DNA from: CAYONM01 sp964405325
GTDB taxonomy: Bacteria > Planctomycetota > UBA11346
NCBI GenBank assembly: GCA_964405325.1
Contig: CAYONM010000026.1
Span: forward strand, 1-26,511
Direction: 5' to 3'
DNA length: 26,511 nucleotides
Under the pieces are notes generated by a model. The model searched no databases, was not told the origin of the DNA, and saw only the letters and a list, made by a program, of their open reading frames with translations. Numbering within the stretch: the stretch's first letter is position 1; each line of letters begins with the position of its first letter. Shown in pieces: positions 14,338 to 25,069 of the stretch. The position numbers and the translations under genes were made by a program.

Positions 14338-15348
14338 ATGTCATTCGTCACGTGTTACCGGCAATTGATCGAGCGTCAGGACCTGAGCGAGGAGGCGGTC
14401 GCGGCATTGTTCGATGAAATGTTTTCTGGCCAATTGCACGATGCCCAGATCGGCGCCTTTCTCGGTGCCATGAGTACCAAAGGTGAGACCGTCGCCGAGT
14501 TGGCCGGTGCAGCGCGGGCGATGCGCGCCAAGGCACATCGTATCCAGGTGATGGGGCAGCCGGTGGTCGACACCTGCGGTACCGGCGGCGATGGTGCCGA
14601 CACTTTCAATATCAGCACGGCCACCGCCTTTGTGGTTGCCGGTGCCGGCATCAAGGTGGCCAAGCACGGCAATCGTTCGGTCAGCAGCGCCTGCGGCTCG
14701 GCCGATGTGCTTGAAGCCCTGGGCTTGCAATTGGATATCGATCCAGAGCTGGTCGAGGAACAAGTCAACGAAATTGGCATCGGCTTCATGTTCGCCCCAC
14801 GTTTCCACGGCGCCATGAAGCACGTGATGCCGGCTCGCAAGGCCTTGGGCACCCGTTCCATCTTCAATATGCTCGGTCCCCTGACCAATCCCGCTGCCGC
14901 CAGCTGTCAATTGCTGGGGGTTTTCGCACCGCAGCTGACGGAAATGTTCGCTGGCGCGCTCAAGCTCCTGGGGACCAGTCGCGCCTTTGTGGTCCATGGC
15001 CACGACGGCCTGGACGAGATATCCGTTTGCGCCGCAACCCGTGTCTCGGAATTGAAAAACGGCCAGATCCGCACCTACGACATCCAGCCCGAGCGCTATT
15101 TCGGCGAATTGGCCGACCCGGCCGACCTGCGCGGTGGCGATGTGGCCGAAAACACCCGCATCCTGCGTGGCATCTTCGACGGTAGTATCCAGGGCGCCTC
15201 TCGGAACGTGGTCCTGATCAACGCTGGTGCCGCTTTGGTCAGCGCCGGCCAAGTCGACGAATTGGGCGCCGGCATCCACCGCGCCGCCAGCGTCATAGAC
15301 GAGGGCAAAGCGATCGAGAAACTCGAGGCGCTGATCGAGTATCGGTGA
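14338..15348 (+). CDS. trpD: anthranilate phosphoribosyltransferase
   Basis: The enzyme joins anthranilate to PRPP in the second step of tryptophan synthesis. The 336-residue protein shows the PRPP-binding loop DTCGTGGDGADTFNIST, the KHGNRSVSSACGSADVLEALG block, and GTRSIFNMLGPLTNP. These are the catalytic signatures of TrpD, and the length is normal. ATG 14338 gives an N-terminal helical domain that begins as in the family; an in-frame ATG at 14320 is the alternative. It stands alone: neither neighbour (clpP upstream, dnaB converging) belongs to the pathway, so the trp genes are scattered in this genome. Its stop is only three bases from the dnaB stop on the other strand. Confidence 0.95.
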   Translation: MSFVTCYRQLIERQDLSEEAVAALFDEMFSGQLHDAQIGAFLGAMSTKGETVAELAGAARAMRAKAHRIQVMGQPVVDTCGTGGDGADTFNISTATAFVVAGAGIKVAKHGNRSVSSACGSADVLEALGLQLDIDPELVEEQVNEIGIGFMFAPRFHGAMKHVMPARKALGTRSIFNMLGPLTNPAAASCQLLGVFAPQLTEMFAGALKLLGTSRAFVVHGHDGLDEISVCAATRVSELKNGQIRTYDIQPERYFGELADPADLRGGDVAENTRILRGIFDGSIQGASRNVVLINAGAALVSAGQVDELGAGIHRAASVIDEGKAIEKLEALIEYR

Positions 15349-15351
15349 GGC

Positions 15352-16920
15352 TCAGCCGAACAGGTCCTCGTCGTCGCCCTGGCTGTCGCGCATGATGGTT
15401 TCCACGGCTTCGCGCTCGAAGTTGTCCGGGGTTTCGTCCTGTTGCATTTGGACAAAGCGTTGGCGACTGGCGTAGAACATCATCGGTACCGAGTCGGTCG
15501 GACCAAAGCGGTTTTTGGCCACGATCACCTTCATGCGGCGTTCGGAGGATTCGTCGGATTCGTCGACCCGGTGTAGGAAGACCACGGCGTCGGCATCCTG
15601 TTCGATGGAGCCGGAGCCGCGCAGGTGGGCCAAGCGCGGCTCGGAACGCTCTTTGCCCTTTTCGCCTTCGCGCGAGAGCTGCGACAGCGCGATGATCGGT
15701 ACTTTGCAATCTTTGGCGATGATCTTCAGGGTGCGGCTGATTTCCGAGACCTTTTCGTACTCGCTCATGTTGGCGCGCGAGGACGACAGGAGCTGCAGGT
15801 AGTCGATGACGATCAGCCCCAATTGCCCCTGGCGCTCCAGAAGCAGGCGTTTGACGTGGCTGCGTAGTTGGAGCACGGTGAGATCGGAAAGGTCCATCAG
15901 ATCCAAGGGCCAGGAACGCAATTGCTGCGCGGCGTCGTGGATGGCAGCCATTTCGGCGTCGTCGAGATCGCCCATTTCCAGTTTGCTGAAGCCGATGCGG
16001 GCGTAGGCCGAGATCAGTTTTTTCACCAGGTCTGTGGCGTCCACTTCCAGGCTGAAGAACAGGACGCCTTTGTCCTGGCGGGAGGTGACATGCTCCACCA
16101 GATTGAGGGCGAAGCTGGTTTTACCCACGCCGGGTCGGGCTGCGATAATGTACAAACCACCGGGACGCAGACTCATCAGCATGCGGTCCACATCTTCCCA
16201 GCCGGTGACGATGCCGACGTCGCCGGTGTTCATGGCTTCGCCGATGCGATCGATGGTGTCGTCCACCACCTTGGCTACCGGCTTGATACCGGTGGCGGAG
16301 TCCATGCCGCCCAGGTCCAACAAGGCCTGCGAGCCCTGGTCGACCAGATCGCCAAAGCTGGCGGTGGTCATGTAGGCTTCGTCCGCCAAGCTGCTGAGCC
16401 GATCAATAAAGCGGCGCTTGAGGAACAGGTCCCAAGTCAACTGGCTATTGCGTTCCAGGGCAGTAACGGGGGCGAAGGCATCGGCGATTTCCGCCAGGGC
16501 GGCAAAGTCGCCAATGGCGGCCAATGCCGACTGGCCATGTTCGTTGGTGAAGTCCTCGTCGCGCAGGCGGTGCAGGCGGCGATAGGCTTCACGACTGAAG
16601 CCGCCATCGGATTGCGCATCCAGCACCTGCTGCTGGCGCCGTAATCGGTCGAGAGCGACCCGGAAGTCCAGGCGGCCCAGCCAGTCGGCGACGGCGGTGG
16701 CGTCAATGTGCTGGCTGTCATCGTCCAGGTCGAGGCAGGCCAGGTAGATGATGCGGTGATTGCGGGCGTAGAAAGCGAGGGGATGCGACAGGTGCTGACG
16801 CACCTTGTGGATGGCGGTGCTATGGCTGCCCAGCAGCAGCGTCGCCAAGACCGCCCGCTCCAGCTCGACGTTGTTTGGTAGCTGCTTCTCGGCGACGGGC
16901 CGGCCCTCTCGTTCAGCCAT
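15352..16920 (-). CDS. dnaB: replicative DNA helicase DnaB
   Basis: The RecA-like motor domain is complete: Walker A ARPGVGKTSF (residues 261-270), the FSLEVDATDLVKKL helix, Walker B LIVIDYLQLL, ALSQLSR, and HLRGSGSIEQDADAVVFLHR. The N-terminal domain begins NNVELERAVLATLLLG, as in DnaB. At 522 residues it is longer than the usual 450-470. The excess is around residues 85-140, an Arg- and Gln-rich stretch between the N-terminal domain and the linker helix. ATG 16920 follows GGAGGAG at a good distance and overlaps the end of aroK by eight bases, so translation is coupled. The helicase unwinds DNA ahead of the replication fork. The call is firm; the meaning of the insertion is unknown. Confidence 0.95.
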   Translation of the reverse strand: MAEREGRPVAEKQLPNNVELERAVLATLLLGSHSTAIHKVRQHLSHPLAFYARNHRIIYLACLDLDDDSQHIDATAVADWLGRLDFRVALDRLRRQQQVLDAQSDGGFSREAYRRLHRLRDEDFTNEHGQSALAAIGDFAALAEIADAFAPVTALERNSQLTWDLFLKRRFIDRLSSLADEAYMTTASFGDLVDQGSQALLDLGGMDSATGIKPVAKVVDDTIDRIGEAMNTGDVGIVTGWEDVDRMLMSLRPGGLYIIAARPGVGKTSFALNLVEHVTSRQDKGVLFFSLEVDATDLVKKLISAYARIGFSKLEMGDLDDAEMAAIHDAAQQLRSWPLDLMDLSDLTVLQLRSHVKRLLLERQGQLGLIVIDYLQLLSSSRANMSEYEKVSEISRTLKIIAKDCKVPIIALSQLSREGEKGKERSEPRLAHLRGSGSIEQDADAVVFLHRVDESDESSERRMKVIVAKNRFGPTDSVPMMFYASRQRFVQMQQDETPDNFEREAVETIMRDSQGDDEDLFG

Positions 16921-17425
16921 TGAGATGCTCCTCCACCTGCCTGACACGGGTCTCGATGGCATCGTCGGCTTCGACCACCAGATCGGCCACCGCCCGATAC
17001 CAGGGATCGCGGCGGCGCAGGATGTCCGGTACTTCGTCCAGCAGACCGGCGGCGCTCAGGGACGGGCGGTCACCGCTATTGGCCTGCAGGCGCTGACGGA
17101 TCAGTTGGATCGGCGCATGTTGGTAGACCACCAGATGCGGACTGGCTTGCAGGGCCTGGCGGTTGGCTTCGTGTTCAACCACGCCGCCGCCGGTGGCGAA
17201 GACGAAGGGGCCCGCTTGCGCCAGCTGGGCCTGCAGGATGCGGCTTTCATGATCACGGAACACGGCTTCGCCCTCGCTGGCGAAGAGCTCCGGAATACGT
17301 CGCCCGAGGCCCTGTTCCAACAGCTCGTCCGCATCCAGGGCCGGCAGTTGCCAGCTTTGGCCCAGATAGCGCGCCAGATAACTCTTTCCACAGGCTCGAT
17401 AGCCTACCAGCACCACGCCCGGCAC
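16913..17425 (-). CDS. aroK: shikimate kinase
   Basis: The 170-residue P-loop enzyme phosphorylates shikimate in the aromatic amino acid pathway. The Walker A GYRACGKS is at residues 8-15. The shikimate-binding Asp lies in LDADELLEQ (about Asp33), the Arg in FRDHES (Arg57), the GGG motif in FATGGGVV (79-81), and the lid Arg in DRPSLS. The start chosen is GTG 17425, which has AAGGGG seven bases upstream and places the P-loop at the family's usual position. A GTG nine codons earlier (17452) would also be in frame but adds an unlikely tail. It is co-transcribed with dnaB, overlapping it by eight bases. Shikimate and tryptophan genes (aroK, trpD) flank dnaB but on opposite strands. Confidence 0.92.
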   Translation of the reverse strand: MPGVVLVGYRACGKSYLARYLGQSWQLPALDADELLEQGLGRRIPELFASEGEAVFRDHESRILQAQLAQAGPFVFATGGGVVEHEANRQALQASPHLVVYQHAPIQLIRQRLQANSGDRPSLSAAGLLDEVPDILRRRDPWYRAVADLVVEADDAIETRVRQVEEHLNG

Positions 17426-17508
17426 GTCACAACCCCTTGCTGCCACTTGCACTGAAGGTCGCTCCCGGGCCTTGCATACGCTTCCCGTAAGCGATAACGA
17501 TCAGCAGC

Positions 17509-20358
<2,850 letters not shown>

Positions 20359-20366
20359 CGTCACAG

Positions 20367-20388
20367 GCGCTCAGGATTGCCTCAGCGC
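20367..20388. terminator. hairpin at the convergent ends of the kinase gene and rnpA
   Basis: GCGCTCAGG and CCTCAGCGC pair at eight of nine positions around an ATTG loop. The hairpin spans the 23-base gap between the kinase stop and the rnpA stop and runs over the rnpA stop codon. It could end transcription from both sides, although no U-run is present. Confidence 0.4.
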
Positions 20389-20777
20389 TTGCGTCCGCGC
20401 CCGCGGCGGCCCTTGTTCCACAGCGGTTTGGCCGTAATCGCCTCGTCCACCAGAGCACGTATCTCCCGGTCCAGCATGCGGTGGCCATCTCTCACGAGAT
20501 CGCGTCGAAACAGGACCAGCAGGTCCACCGTCTCGACGCGATGCTGCAATTCGCAGCGGAACAATTCGCGCACCCAGCGTTTCAATTGGTGGCGGCGCGG
20601 CGAGCATTTGCTGACCTTGCGGGAGATCATGATGCCCAAGCGCGGTTGCCCTCCTCGACGCGGACAGGCCAACAGGACCACATGCCGGCCAACGGCTTTT
20701 TGCTGACGGGTCATCAGGTAGCCGTATTCTCGCCGGAGTCGCAGGCGGGCTTGTTTGGGAAACGAATTATCGCTCAT
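20382..20777 (-). CDS. rnpA: ribonuclease P protein component
   Basis: The 131-residue basic protein matches RnpA in order and length. It starts with the FPKQARLRLRREYGYLM segment, continues with RLGIMISRKV (strand 3), and has the following Arg-rich helix KRWVRELFR and a C-terminal DREIRALVDEAI helix before a basic tail. RnpA supports the RNA subunit in tRNA 5' processing. Unusual points: the conserved RNR of the central helix reads RHQ here (R62-H63-Q64), and no rpmH gene lies upstream. Instead the gene overlaps a lipid acyltransferase by 11 bases. ATG 20777 gives the expected N terminus. Confidence 0.85.
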   Translation of the reverse strand: MSDNSFPKQARLRLRREYGYLMTRQQKAVGRHVVLLACPRRGGQPRLGIMISRKVSKCSPRRHQLKRWVRELFRCELQHRVETVDLLVLFRRDLVRDGHRMLDREIRALVDEAITAKPLWNKGRRGRGRKR

Positions 20778-21459
20778 CGGGCACGGCTCGTAGGGGTGCT
20801 TCGCGCAGACCCATTTTGTCAGAACAGCAACGGTTGACTTGCAGCAACAGGTTTTCGACCTTTTGTCGCCACCGTTCATCAGCGGCGGGGAGGGCAATTG
20901 GTGGCAGGAAGACAACGCCGATGCGGGCAAAGGGTTTGGGCAACAACATGCGATCCCAGCTGCGGAAGATCCAGGCCCGGTCTGCTGCTGCCGCCGCAAT
21001 CAGTAGCGGTGCCGGCAGTTGTGCGGCCAGGTGCAGGCCACCTGCTTTGCAGACCCCACGTGGCCCGCGTGGACCATCGACGGTAATCGCTATTAGGCTT
21101 TCGGGACGGGCGCGCAGGTAATGTTGCATCTGCACCAGTGCCTGGCCGCCGCCGCGACTGCTGGAGCCACGCACCGCATCAAAGCCGAGGGTCTGTAGCG
21201 CCGCGGTGATCAGGTCGCCATCGCGGGAGCGGCTGGCCAGCACCGCCACCGGCCGGTTGTGCGGCCGGCTGAAAAAGGACGACAAGCACGGGATGCGGTT
21301 GTGCAACAGCAGCCCGATGCCCATCGCTCGCTGTCGGTGCAAGCGGTCCACATGCTCCTGACCGTGCACCCGATAGCGATAGGTACAGGCCAGCAGGCGG
21401 GTCAGCAGACCGATCAAGCCGCCGAGCAAACGGGCGGAACGTGGTAGCGGTGCAGGCAT
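20767..21459 (-). CDS. lysophospholipid acyltransferase-like protein (DUF374 type)
   Basis: The 230-residue protein has the DUF374 pattern. A hydrophobic N-terminal helix (LLGGLIGLLTRLLACTYRY) is followed by a His block (LLHNRIPCLSSFF), ASRSRDGDLITAAL, VRGSSSRGGGQAL, and ITVDGPRGPRG with KAGGLHLAAQ. These relate it to the acyltransferases that add fatty acids to lipid A or glycerophospholipids at the inner membrane. The usual H-x4-D is replaced by HNRIP, as in this subfamily. ATG 21459 is preferred; a TTG 12 codons upstream (21495) is in frame. Its 3' end overlaps rnpA. If it acts on lipid A, the cell has a Gram-negative envelope, but this is inference. Confidence 0.85.
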   Translation of the reverse strand: MPAPLPRSARLLGGLIGLLTRLLACTYRYRVHGQEHVDRLHRQRAMGIGLLLHNRIPCLSSFFSRPHNRPVAVLASRSRDGDLITAALQTLGFDAVRGSSSRGGGQALVQMQHYLRARPESLIAITVDGPRGPRGVCKAGGLHLAAQLPAPLLIAAAAADRAWIFRSWDRMLLPKPFARIGVVFLPPIALPAADERWRQKVENLLLQVNRCCSDKMGLREAPLRAVPDER

Positions 21460-21650
21460 GGCGGGGCACGTTGCCGTGCTCCTGGCAGCTGCCAAGGGGG
21501 CAGCAGGGCCGAAAAGCGCAAGTCTGGCGAAGTGCCTGAGTTTTTAGAGGTGCCCAAAAGCAAGAGGTACCAAAGGCGCCCCCTGCTTTCGTCGTTACGG
21601 CGCGCCGCTGCATGGTTGTCAGCTGCACGATGAAGATGCCGGATTTCCCA

Positions 21651-21998
21651 TCAGGCCAGTTGATTGACCCCTCCCAAGGGATTGGCGGCCGGGCGTTGTT
21701 GTTCCGCCTGCTGTTGGTTTTGTTCCTCAGCAGCATGGTCGTCTTCGGCGGCACGGGCCGCTTCGGCGCGTTGTTCCGCCGGACTTTCGGCTTGCTCGGT
21801 GATCGGGGTTTCGGCTTGTTCCGGTTCGGTGATCGCCGCTGCCTGCAGCCGAGCCAGGGCTTCGGCTGAGATATCCGCACTATCGCCGCCGGAGGCCGAT
21901 CGGGCCGCGGCTTGGTTCTCGTTGCGGACTGAGGTTTGTAGTTGTTCGGCCGCTGCGGGTGCGGCACGGCTGGTTTGGTCGACGCGTTGCAGTTCCAT
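21651..21998 (-). CDS. small acidic Ala/Glu/Gln-rich hypothetical protein
   Basis: This 115-residue protein has no known domain. It is rich in Ala, Glu and Gln, has no Cys or membrane helix, and its middle contains a loose EQAE repeat (EPEQAETPITEQAESPAEQRAEAA). The N-terminal part has SGGDSADISAEALARLQ, reminiscent of the small Ser/Asp-Ile-Ser segments of FlgM-like or flagella-associated proteins, but too weak to name. It is probably disordered or helical. The gene is credible because GGGAGGG lies six bases before ATG 21998 and a good sigma70-type promoter lies 50 bases further up. The frame's first in-frame start (22028) lies before that ribosome site and is unlikely. It follows the radical SAM gene by 87 bases but has its own promoter. 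Confidence 0.7.
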   Translation of the reverse strand: MELQRVDQTSRAAPAAAEQLQTSVRNENQAAARSASGGDSADISAEALARLQAAAITEPEQAETPITEQAESPAEQRAEAARAAEDDHAAEEQNQQQAEQQRPAANPLGGVNQLA

Positions 21999-22048
21999 CT
22001 CGTTCCCTCCCGGCACCGCCAGTGCCATCCTTGCTGACGCTATCGGCG

Positions 22049-22077
22049 ATTATAGGGAAACCTGGCTGTAATGCCAC
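22049..22077 (-). promoter_or_regulatory. sigma70-type promoter of the small acidic protein gene
   Basis: On the minus strand GTGGCA (22077-22072, four of six matches to the -35 consensus) is 17 bases from a perfect TATAAT (22054-22049). It lies between the radical SAM stop and the strong ribosome site of the 115-residue protein, about 50 bases before the start codon. Confidence 0.6.
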
Positions 22078-22085
22078 CAAGACAT

Positions 22086-23225
22086 TCAGGTACCGTCGCC
22101 TTGGTACCAGCAGTCCGGGTCTTCCGCCAGGTAGTCGCCGCTGCGGGCGTAGGCCCGGGCGCGGGAGCCGCCGCAGAGCTCGCGGTAGGGGCAGCGACCA
22201 CAGCGTCCACCCAGGCGCTGGCTGTCGCGGAGCTCGCGTAATACCGGATGCTCGCGGTAGATAGCGGCGATATCGTTGCGACGGACGTTGCCCAGAGTCA
22301 GGGGGAGAAAGCCCGACGGCTGGATGTCGCCAGTGTGGGAGATGAACAGGAAACCCTTGCCCGAGTTCACCCCGCCCGGGGCTTGGCCCAGGCTGCGGCG
22401 TGGGCCGAGTTCCCGGGCCAGCAGGTTCTGGATGCGGGTTTCGGCGGCAGTTAAATCGCCCTGGGCGCGGAAGCGTTCGGCTTCGGAGACGAACATGCGG
22501 TAGTGTGGCGCCTCGGTGATCTTGACGATGAAGGGGACCCGCTGCTGGATGGCGTAGAGACTGGCGAAGAGCTGGCGGTAGTCGTCAACCTGCAAGCCCG
22601 CCATGTCGGCACCGCGGCCGGTGGGGACCAGGAAGAAGACCTCCCAGAACACCACGCCCAGCTCGTTGACCAGGGCGGCCAGGGGTTCCAGCTGGTTGCG
22701 GTTCCAGCGCGCGAAGGCGGAATTGATCTGGAAGGGCAACTGCAGCTCCTTGGCCCAGGCAGCGCCGGTCATGGTGCGTTCGAAACAGCCATCCACGCCG
22801 CGGAAGCCATCGTGCGCGGTGGCGCTGGCGGCATCGAGGCTCATGGCCATCTGGTGCAGGCCGGCATCGGCCAGGGACTGGACCCGGTCGCGGGTCAGCC
22901 GTTCGGTGGCGGCGGGGATGGTACCCACCCGCAGGCCGCGGCTAACGGCGTGGCGGATCAGTTCTTCCAGATCGTCCCGTTGCAGCGGATCCCCACCAGA
23001 GAAGACCACGACCTTGGTCCCCATGGCCTGTAGCTGGTCGATCAGGGCCTGGCCCTCGGCGGTGCTCAGTTCATCCGGGTGGTGCTGGTCGTCGGCCTCG
23101 GCTCGGCAGTGTTGGCAGGCCAAGGCACAGGCCTGCGTGGTCTCCCAGATGGCGATGAAGGGTGCTTGATCGAAGCTAGTGTGGGGCATGGCGGTCAGTG
23201 TGGCCATGGTCCGGTGGTGGTCCAC
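22086..23225 (-). CDS. radical SAM/SPASM protein, AhbD/NirJ-like (TIGR04053-type)
   Basis: The 379-residue protein binds a radical SAM cluster through C33-x3-C37-x2-C40, in a WETTQACALACQHCRAEA context, with the SAM-binding GGDP at 77-80. The C terminus has a SPASM/twitch-type second cluster: C342, C345, C351 and C372, within CGRCPYRELCGGSRARAY and AEDPDC. This C-terminal pattern is shared by heme-pathway enzymes AhbD, AhbC and NirJ and by the TIGR04053 family, whose substrate is unknown to me. No other heme or RiPP gene lies nearby. The start is uncertain: GTG 23225, ATG 23207 and ATG 23189 are all in frame, and the last leaves the usual short lead to the first Cys. It follows the pseudokinase by six bases or little more, so they are co-transcribed. 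Confidence 0.88.
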   Translation of the reverse strand: MDHHRTMATLTAMPHTSFDQAPFIAIWETTQACALACQHCRAEADDQHHPDELSTAEGQALIDQLQAMGTKVVVFSGGDPLQRDDLEELIRHAVSRGLRVGTIPAATERLTRDRVQSLADAGLHQMAMSLDAASATAHDGFRGVDGCFERTMTGAAWAKELQLPFQINSAFARWNRNQLEPLAALVNELGVVFWEVFFLVPTGRGADMAGLQVDDYRQLFASLYAIQQRVPFIVKITEAPHYRMFVSEAERFRAQGDLTAAETRIQNLLARELGPRRSLGQAPGGVNSGKGFLFISHTGDIQPSGFLPLTLGNVRRNDIAAIYREHPVLRELRDSQRLGGRCGRCPYRELCGGSRARAYARSGDYLAEDPDCWYQGDGT

Positions 23226-23231
23226 CGCGGC

Positions 23232-24980
23232 TCAGCCACGGCTGAGCACCTGCAGCAGTTCGTCCGGCAGCAGTCGTGTTTCCGGGTCCTTGGACATGCA
23301 CCGTCGAATCGCCTGACTGGCGCGATTGGGACAGTCGCTGACGATCGCGTTCAGGTCTGGTGGCGGGTCGTGACGGATGCGCTCGCGCATACGGGCCTCG
23401 TTGGCGTCGTGATAGGGGACCACGCCGGAGGCCAGGGTGAACAGGCTCAGGGCCAGGCCGTAGCAGTCGCTGCGGTGGTCGGCCGCTTGGCCGTCGACCT
23501 GTTCTGGACTGAGCCAGCGCAGATCCGGGATACGGCGGGCATGGGTGGCGCAACACGAGGGCCGCGGGGTGCCCAGGCGGGCACTGGTGCCATCAACGAA
23601 AATACTCACCGGACAGACTTTGCTGTGCACCAGTCCAGCGCGGTGCACCGCCAACAGGCCACGACAGGCGCCGCGCACCATGCTTAAGGCCAGCCGCCAG
23701 GGCAGCAGACCACGCTCCTGACGCGAGGCCAGCTGGGCGGCATCCCCCTTGGTCATCAAGTTTCGGGCAAAATAGCAGACGCCGGCATCCAGGCCGACAC
23801 CGCGACAGGTGACCAGATGCCGGTCCTGCAGCTGCTGGATACGCAGGCCTTCCTGCACCAGTGTGGCGGCGAATTCGGGATCGGTGGAGAGCTGCGAGGT
23901 GAAAACCTTGACCACGACATCTTGGCCATGGCCATCGTGCCCGACGTAGAGCACGCCCAGGGCGTCTTCGGCCAGTTTCGTGCCGATGCGGAAGCCACCG
24001 ACCTGCCGGCACGAATCATCGCCATCAAGGGTCAGATTCACCGATTCGCTGGGTGAGGGGATGGGGGTGGGAAAGCGGACCGGCGTCTGCAACAGCACCG
24101 GCTTGACCGGTGGCGGTGCTTCGGGCGGCTCGGGCACCACTTGGGTACTGTGATCGGACCCCAGGTTGGTCAGGAAGTCGAAGTCCGGGCTGTCCAGATC
24201 AGCATAATCGCGTGGGGCTGACACATTCTCTTGCCCGGGATTCACATCCTGGGGCACCGGCGCCAGACGGGTATGGACCGCGGTGAGCGAGAGCTCCGCC
24301 TGCGAGGCGGTGCAGAGATCTGATGGCTTGGGCCCGCGACGTTCGTGCTGCAGGCGTCCGGCGACCATCTGATCCAGATGCGCCATGGGCAGCATGTTGT
24401 GGAGTTGTTCTTCCGGATAGCTGATCAGGCACTTGGCCATGTTCGACAGCAGGGTCGAGCTGATCTTGCGCTCGGGTGCGCAGCGGACCTGTTCTTCCCA
24501 GACGCCAATGTAGGGGTTCAGCCACAGTCCCTGATCGGAGAACAGGCGCAGGTGGGGATCGTCGATCAGGTTGTCCAGCAGGAAGCGGCGCCAGCGGATG
24601 TAGCGCAGTTGGATCAACGGTTTGAGCTTTTGCGTTTTCCAGGGCTGGTTTTCCTGCAGCCAGGCCAGGGCGGATTCCACTCGGTCGAAGGGAGCGTCTA
24701 CCACGGTGCCGGTGTGCGGGTCGATCCAATACATGCCATCGACCGTGGTCACCTGGAACAGAGGATCGGTCTCCAGATGCTGGCGCAGGGCCTGTTCAAG
24801 GTCCTTGGGCTTCTCTGCTGCGGCAACCGACTCATCCTGCGGTCGTTGCCGACGATGCGTGGCGCCGCGGCGAGCTCCGGTTTCACGACGTTGGTCGTCC
24901 CGATTGGGCTCGCGGCGTCGCCGCCGCCGCCGGGTGGAGTGCTGCTCGTCGCGTTTAGAACCGAAGGGATTAGGTAGCAT
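23232..24980 (-). CDS. pseudokinase with N-terminal W-x-x-P-Y repeats
   Basis: The 582-residue protein opens with a very basic tail (residues 1-50). Then come two copies of a unit that resembles the repeats of the SpoIIE phosphatase (W85-I-D-P-H and W153-L-N-P-Y-I, the second followed by a SNMAKCLISYPEE helix), lacking the metal ligands. A Pro-rich linker (about 245-320) leads to a kinase-like fold (about 328-580). In the kinase part Lys358 and a SPEQVDG motif remain, but the glycine loop is degraded (KLAEDALG), HRDxKxxN reads HSKVCPVS (452-459), and DFG reads GTP (470-472). Phosphotransfer by the normal mechanism is therefore unlikely; it is probably a regulatory or scaffold protein. No membrane helix is seen. 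ATG 24980 lacks a ribosome site. It shares a transcript with the radical SAM gene. Confidence 0.85.
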   Translation of the reverse strand: MLPNPFGSKRDEQHSTRRRRRRREPNRDDQRRETGARRGATHRRQRPQDESVAAAEKPKDLEQALRQHLETDPLFQVTTVDGMYWIDPHTGTVVDAPFDRVESALAWLQENQPWKTQKLKPLIQLRYIRWRRFLLDNLIDDPHLRLFSDQGLWLNPYIGVWEEQVRCAPERKISSTLLSNMAKCLISYPEEQLHNMLPMAHLDQMVAGRLQHERRGPKPSDLCTASQAELSLTAVHTRLAPVPQDVNPGQENVSAPRDYADLDSPDFDFLTNLGSDHSTQVVPEPPEAPPPVKPVLLQTPVRFPTPIPSPSESVNLTLDGDDSCRQVGGFRIGTKLAEDALGVLYVGHDGHGQDVVVKVFTSQLSTDPEFAATLVQEGLRIQQLQDRHLVTCRGVGLDAGVCYFARNLMTKGDAAQLASRQERGLLPWRLALSMVRGACRGLLAVHRAGLVHSKVCPVSIFVDGTSARLGTPRPSCCATHARRIPDLRWLSPEQVDGQAADHRSDCYGLALSLFTLASGVVPYHDANEARMRERIRHDPPPDLNAIVSDCPNRASQAIRRCMSKDPETRLLPDELLQVLSRG

Positions 24981-25069
24981 AGGGGGGCGGACTGTAAAAG
25001 CCCCGGATCACGGGTCCATGGCTGGAAGTGATCCAAGGTCGGGTGGTACGAAGCTCACGAGAGACCCTA

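Noticed and set aside
14217..14417. A short plus-strand frame across the trpD leader as a possible attenuation peptide
   Set aside because: It contains a single Trp codon and runs into trpD out of frame, unlike trp leader peptides.
14341..15279. A 312-codon minus-strand open frame opposite trpD
   Set aside because: It is antisense to all the conserved TrpD motifs.
22086..23225. Radical SAM gene plus small downstream protein as a RiPP system
   Set aside because: The Cys pattern is of the heme-pathway AhbD/NirJ type, the small protein has no Cys or leader-core layout, and it has its own promoter.
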